DNA from: Lichenicola sp965198655
Lineage (GTDB): Bacteria > Pseudomonadota > Alphaproteobacteria > Acetobacterales > Acetobacteraceae
NCBI GenBank assembly: GCA_965198655.1
Contig: OZ240668.1
Location: forward strand, 62,001 to 126,000
Length of the DNA: 64,000 nucleotides
Direction: 5' to 3'
This document shows, in pieces, positions 61,467 to 64,000 of this stretch; within the stretch, counting starts at the first letter, position 1, and each line of letters starts with the position of its first letter. A program made the position numbers and the translations under genes. Under the pieces are notes generated by a model, which saw only the letters and a program-made list of their open reading frames with translations, had not been told where the DNA came from and did not search any database.

Positions 61467-62615
61467 TCAACCCGGCAGGCCCTCCGCCCTCAGGATCGAT
61501 GGGATCGCCGACTTCATCTGGAAGAAGCCGCGGCCGGCATGCGGCCAGCTCAGGCTGTCCCAGTTGCGACGCAGGCGCAGGCAGGGCGGCAGCGCCGAGG
61601 CGGACGGGCCAACCGGCGCCCAGGCCGCCAGCACCGGAAGATCCTCCGCCCAACCCTCCTTCACCAGGGCGGCTGGGCAGCCGAAATGCGCGTCCGCCCG
61701 CGCCAGTGCGTCCGCCATGGCCTGCTGATTGGCGGCTACCACCCGCGCCGAGGCTCCGTCCGGATGCGTGAGCAGCCCGCCGACCCGGCGCACCCGCGCC
61801 TCGCCCAACGGCAGCGACTCCGGGTTCAGGTCGTCCCCGTGCAGCAGCAGCGCCACGTCGCCCCGCGGTGCCATGTTCGGCGGCGGAAGCGGCTCGGCCG
61901 CCACGATCGTCTCCTCCTGCAGCGCCGTCGGGTTCTCCACCAGCCCGACCGGATCGAAGCGGCCGTCGGTGTAGCGTCGGATGTTCTCGGCACGCGCCGC
62001 ATACGGCTTGCCGCGCGTGTGCAGCCCGGCTACCCAGCGCCACGACAGCGTGTTGCTGGCCGGATCGCCGTCGATCAGCCGTCGCAGGAACAGGTCCGCG
62101 CCCAGCGCCCAGGGCAGCCGCAGGGTGAAGATCCAGATCGAGGCGAACCACATGCGGGCGTGGTTGTGCAGCCAGCCGGTCGCCTCGAGCTCACGGGCCC
62201 AATCGTCGTAACCGTCGATGCCCGTGCGCCCCGCCATCGCGTCCTCGACCGCGCGGCGCAGGCCGGAACTGGTCGCCATCCGTGCCCGGCCGTGTTCGAC
62301 CAGGCGCTGGTAGTCCGTCCACAGCGCCGGCCGCGTTTCCAGGTGGCCCTTGAAGTAGCTGCGCCAGAACACCTCGTGCACGAACCGCTCGCCGGCGGGT
62401 CCGTGCGCGGCCACCGCCGCCCCTGCCGCTTCGCGCTCCAGCAGCAGCCGGCGACGCAGATAAGGCGACAGCGCCGATGTGGTCGCCTCCTCGTTCGGAC
62501 CACGGTCGGTGTTGCGGCCGCTGGCATAGACGCTGCCCATGCTGGCGGCGAAGTCGGATAGACGGGCAAGCCCGTCGGCTCGGGTCATGGGAAAGCTGCG
62601 ATCCATGGACGTCAT
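61467..62615 (-). CDS. Photolyase/cryptochrome-like FAD-binding protein
   Basis: A 382-residue flavoprotein. It begins almost directly with the photolyase FAD-binding domain: SALSPYLRRRLLLERE, FVHEVFWRSYFKGHLE, WLHNHARMWFASIWIFTLRL, and DGDPASNTLSWRWVAGLHTR are the family's FAD-pocket blocks. The usual N-terminal antenna domain (about 150-200 residues) is missing. The C-terminal 130 residues (GDVALLLHGDDLNPESLPLG and on) have an alpha/beta look. Light-dependent repair of pyrimidine dimers is possible but not assured. No good ribosome site was found; ATG 62606 is an alternative. It sits near the rhodopsin gene on the same strand, suggesting a light-exposed lifestyle. Confidence 0.82.
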   Translation of the reverse strand: MTSMDRSFPMTRADGLARLSDFAASMGSVYASGRNTDRGPNEEATTSALSPYLRRRLLLEREAAGAAVAAHGPAGERFVHEVFWRSYFKGHLETRPALWTDYQRLVEHGRARMATSSGLRRAVEDAMAGRTGIDGYDDWARELEATGWLHNHARMWFASIWIFTLRLPWALGADLFLRRLIDGDPASNTLSWRWVAGLHTRGKPYAARAENIRRYTDGRFDPVGLVENPTALQEETIVAAEPLPPPNMAPRGDVALLLHGDDLNPESLPLGEARVRRVGGLLTHPDGASARVVAANQQAMADALARADAHFGCPAALVKEGWAEDLPVLAAWAPVGPSASALPPCLRLRRNWDSLSWPHAGRGFFQMKSAIPSILRAEGLPG

Positions 62616-63027
62616 ATAGGAGGTGGTCGGCTGGATGCTTCCTCGCTGGCCCGGCGCTGGAAGCGGAACGGCAGGGGGTTCGTTGTTTCACCCGACGATG
62701 CGCCTTGTCCGGTCGAGGATAGGACCGGCTCGCCCGTCTGGCTCATGTCCATGGCCGCACGCGGACAGTCCGGGCTGTTGTTCGTGTTCGGTCGACGCTG
62801 TCCTCCGGCTGACATGAAGCCCGGAAAGACACGAAGCCTCAAGAACCGCAGGATGGCTCAGGTTTTCCACTTGCACGCTCGTCGACTGCCGCAGGTCGCG
62901 ATGGCGATCCGGCATGCCAGGAACCAGGCTTCCAGAGGCGCCGGTGCCGTTGCGGAAGGAGCCAGGCGTCGAGTCGGCCTTGGCGGTGTCCCGACCCGGA
63001 CGACAGCGGTCGTCGCCCGAGTGAACG
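62616..63027. other. Gap without a supported gene
   Basis: About 410 bases. A plus-strand AGGAGG near 62618-62623 leads to no recognisable protein. No repeats or RNA gene recognised. Confidence 0.35.
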
Positions 63028-63870
63028 TCAACCTGCGGCCGGTGCTGTCGGCTCGTGCGGCGTCCTGGGCTTGAGCCTCCCGGCAATGGACAGGCAGGAC
63101 AGGGCATAGGCCAGCGCGCTCAGGCCGGTGATCCAGAACGAGGCCGGCCAGTCGGTCACCCAGGCCAGCGCGATGCCCGCCCAGGCCTCGCCCACGGCCA
63201 GCACCACGGCGAGCAGCGTGCCGGTGCCGAGCCGGATGGTGAGGCGCTGCGCCGCGGCGGCGGGACCCACCATCAGCGTGAACACCAGCAGCACGCCGAC
63301 GATCTGGGCGCAGCCGGCGGTGCACAGGGCCACCAGGGCCAGGAACAGCACGGAGACCAGGCGCAGCGACACGCCGCGCGCCTCGGCCAGCTCCGGCTGC
63401 AGCGTCGCGAACAGGAGCGGCCGGGCGATCACCCCGAGCCCGGTCACCGCCAGCAGGCACAGCCCCGCCAGCTCCCACACCGTGCTGCGGTCGACACCGA
63501 ACACGTTGCCGAACAGCAAGGCCGTGGCCTGGCTCGCATAGGCGGTGAAGAAGTGCAGGAACAGCAGGCCCAGCCCGAGCGCTGTCGCCAGCACCATGCC
63601 GATCGCGACGTCGCGCCCGGCGAGGCGCTCGCCCAGCAGGCCCATGCCGATCCCAGCCGCGACCGTGACCCCCACCAAGCCCCAGAGCGGCGACAGGCCG
63701 AGCAGCACGGCGCCGGTGGCGCCGGTAAAGCCGACATGCGACAGGGCGTGGCCGGCAAAGGTCTGGCCGCGCAGCACCAGGAAGAAGCCGATCAGTCCGG
63801 CCATCACCGCGACCAGGCCGGAAGCGGCGAGGGCGTTGCGCATGAAGTCGTAGCCGAACATCGCCATCAT
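63028..63870 (-). CDS. Metal (Zn/Mn) ABC transporter permease, ZnuB-like
   Basis: A 280-residue inner-membrane permease of the ABC-3 family with about eight hydrophobic segments. FLVLRGQTFAGHALSHVGFT is the characteristic early block (S/A-H-x-G-F). ALLFGNVFGV and VGVLLVFTLMVGPAAAAQRL follow. Zinc or manganese uptake is likely. Start ATG 63870 overlaps the upstream frame's stop as ATGATG; GTG 63879 and ATG 63867 are alternatives. The ATPase and binding protein genes would lie to the right, outside the window. Confidence 0.9.
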   Translation of the reverse strand: MMAMFGYDFMRNALAASGLVAVMAGLIGFFLVLRGQTFAGHALSHVGFTGATGAVLLGLSPLWGLVGVTVAAGIGMGLLGERLAGRDVAIGMVLATALGLGLLFLHFFTAYASQATALLFGNVFGVDRSTVWELAGLCLLAVTGLGVIARPLLFATLQPELAEARGVSLRLVSVLFLALVALCTAGCAQIVGVLLVFTLMVGPAAAAQRLTIRLGTGTLLAVVLAVGEAWAGIALAWVTDWPASFWITGLSALAYALSCLSIAGRLKPRTPHEPTAPAAG

Positions 63871-64000
63871 GGGCGCCACCCTGACCTGGTTCGGGGAACG
63901 CTTCGGTGCGGCTCGCGACGGTTTATCCCGGCCTGGGCGTGACGATGCGCGTCCTGCTGGACGTCCTGCTCAGTGTTTTGCTCGCCCGACATCACGAAGA
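63867..64000 (-). CDS. 3' end of an upstream gene (partial), possibly the ABC ATPase
   Basis: The minus-strand frame ending with a TGA that overlaps the permease start is open to the window edge. It reads FVMSGEQNTEQDVQQDAHRH then a basic tail ending SGWRP. A His/Asp-rich tail fits the end of a ZnuC-type ATPase, and the ATGA overlap supports an operon, but no diagnostic motif is visible. Confidence 0.35.
   Translation of the reverse strand, partial: FVMSGEQNTEQDVQQDAHRHAQAGINRREPHRSVPRTRSGWRP

Noticed and set aside
1..64000. CRISPR array, prophage or secretion system
   Set aside because: No regularly spaced direct repeats, no phage structural genes and no type III/IV/VI component beyond a lone lytic transglycosylase.

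Overview
The window looks like a chromosomal segment from a GC-rich alphaproteobacterium, most likely an Acetobacteraceae member. The pointers are very high GC, a circularly permuted (two-piece) ssrA with an ANDN...AVAA-type tag, an alpha-type SspB ClpXP adaptor, ThyX instead of ThyA, and osmoregulated periplasmic glucan genes opgG/opgH/opgC. The taxonomic call is inference. No tRNA, rRNA, CRISPR array or intact insertion sequence was seen. Many genes overlap by 1 or 4 bases, and several appear to start at TTG (S53 peptidase, lipoprotein, PhoH, first glycosyltransferase, nit-cluster flavoprotein).

Region by region. 1-2.7 kb: class I fumarase (cut by the window edge), sspB, permuted ssrA, thyX. 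2.9-8 kb: secreted S53 peptidase, a double hairpin, a DUF4336 fusion protein, a small membrane protein, an MFS sugar transporter. 8-14.2 kb: mrp, opgC with an SGNH hydrolase, a DegP/MucD protease, a FUSC membrane protein. 14.2-22.7 kb: IS256-type remnant, multicopper oxidase, lipoprotein, opgGH, DHH phosphoesterase, an 18-bp palindrome ahead of a small gene. 22.8-29.2 kb, minus strand: miaB-phoH-ybeY-corC-dehydrogenase operon and plsC. 29.4-35.5 kb: tamA-tamB, then four clustered hairpins. 35.7-41.7 kb: iron permease family protein, lytic transglycosylase, and four overlapping glycosyltransferase genes.

42.2-52.6 kb is the most interesting part. A MocR-type regulator precedes nine tightly packed genes that match the conserved but biochemically unexplained nitrilase-centred 'Nit1' / nitrogen-starvation-response cluster: MSMEG_0572-like protein, nitrilase, radical SAM enzyme, GNAT, AIR-synthase-like protein, glycosyltransferase, MSMEG_0570-like protein, flavin oxidoreductase, and an acyl-CoA synthetase at the end. 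Four copies of CATTGTC lie in the promoter region. Decayed transposase fragments lie on both sides of this block (IS66-like at 41.8 kb, IS21 istB at 54 kb).

54-64 kb holds an AEC transporter, a small protein paralogous to the N-terminus of the DUF4336 protein, an ABC ATPase with an unusual ABC-permease/CPBP-protease fusion, a light-driven-pump-type rhodopsin (D-T-S motif), a truncated DUF2171-like gene, a photolyase-like flavoprotein with unusual domain order, and a Zn/Mn-type ABC permease at the right edge.
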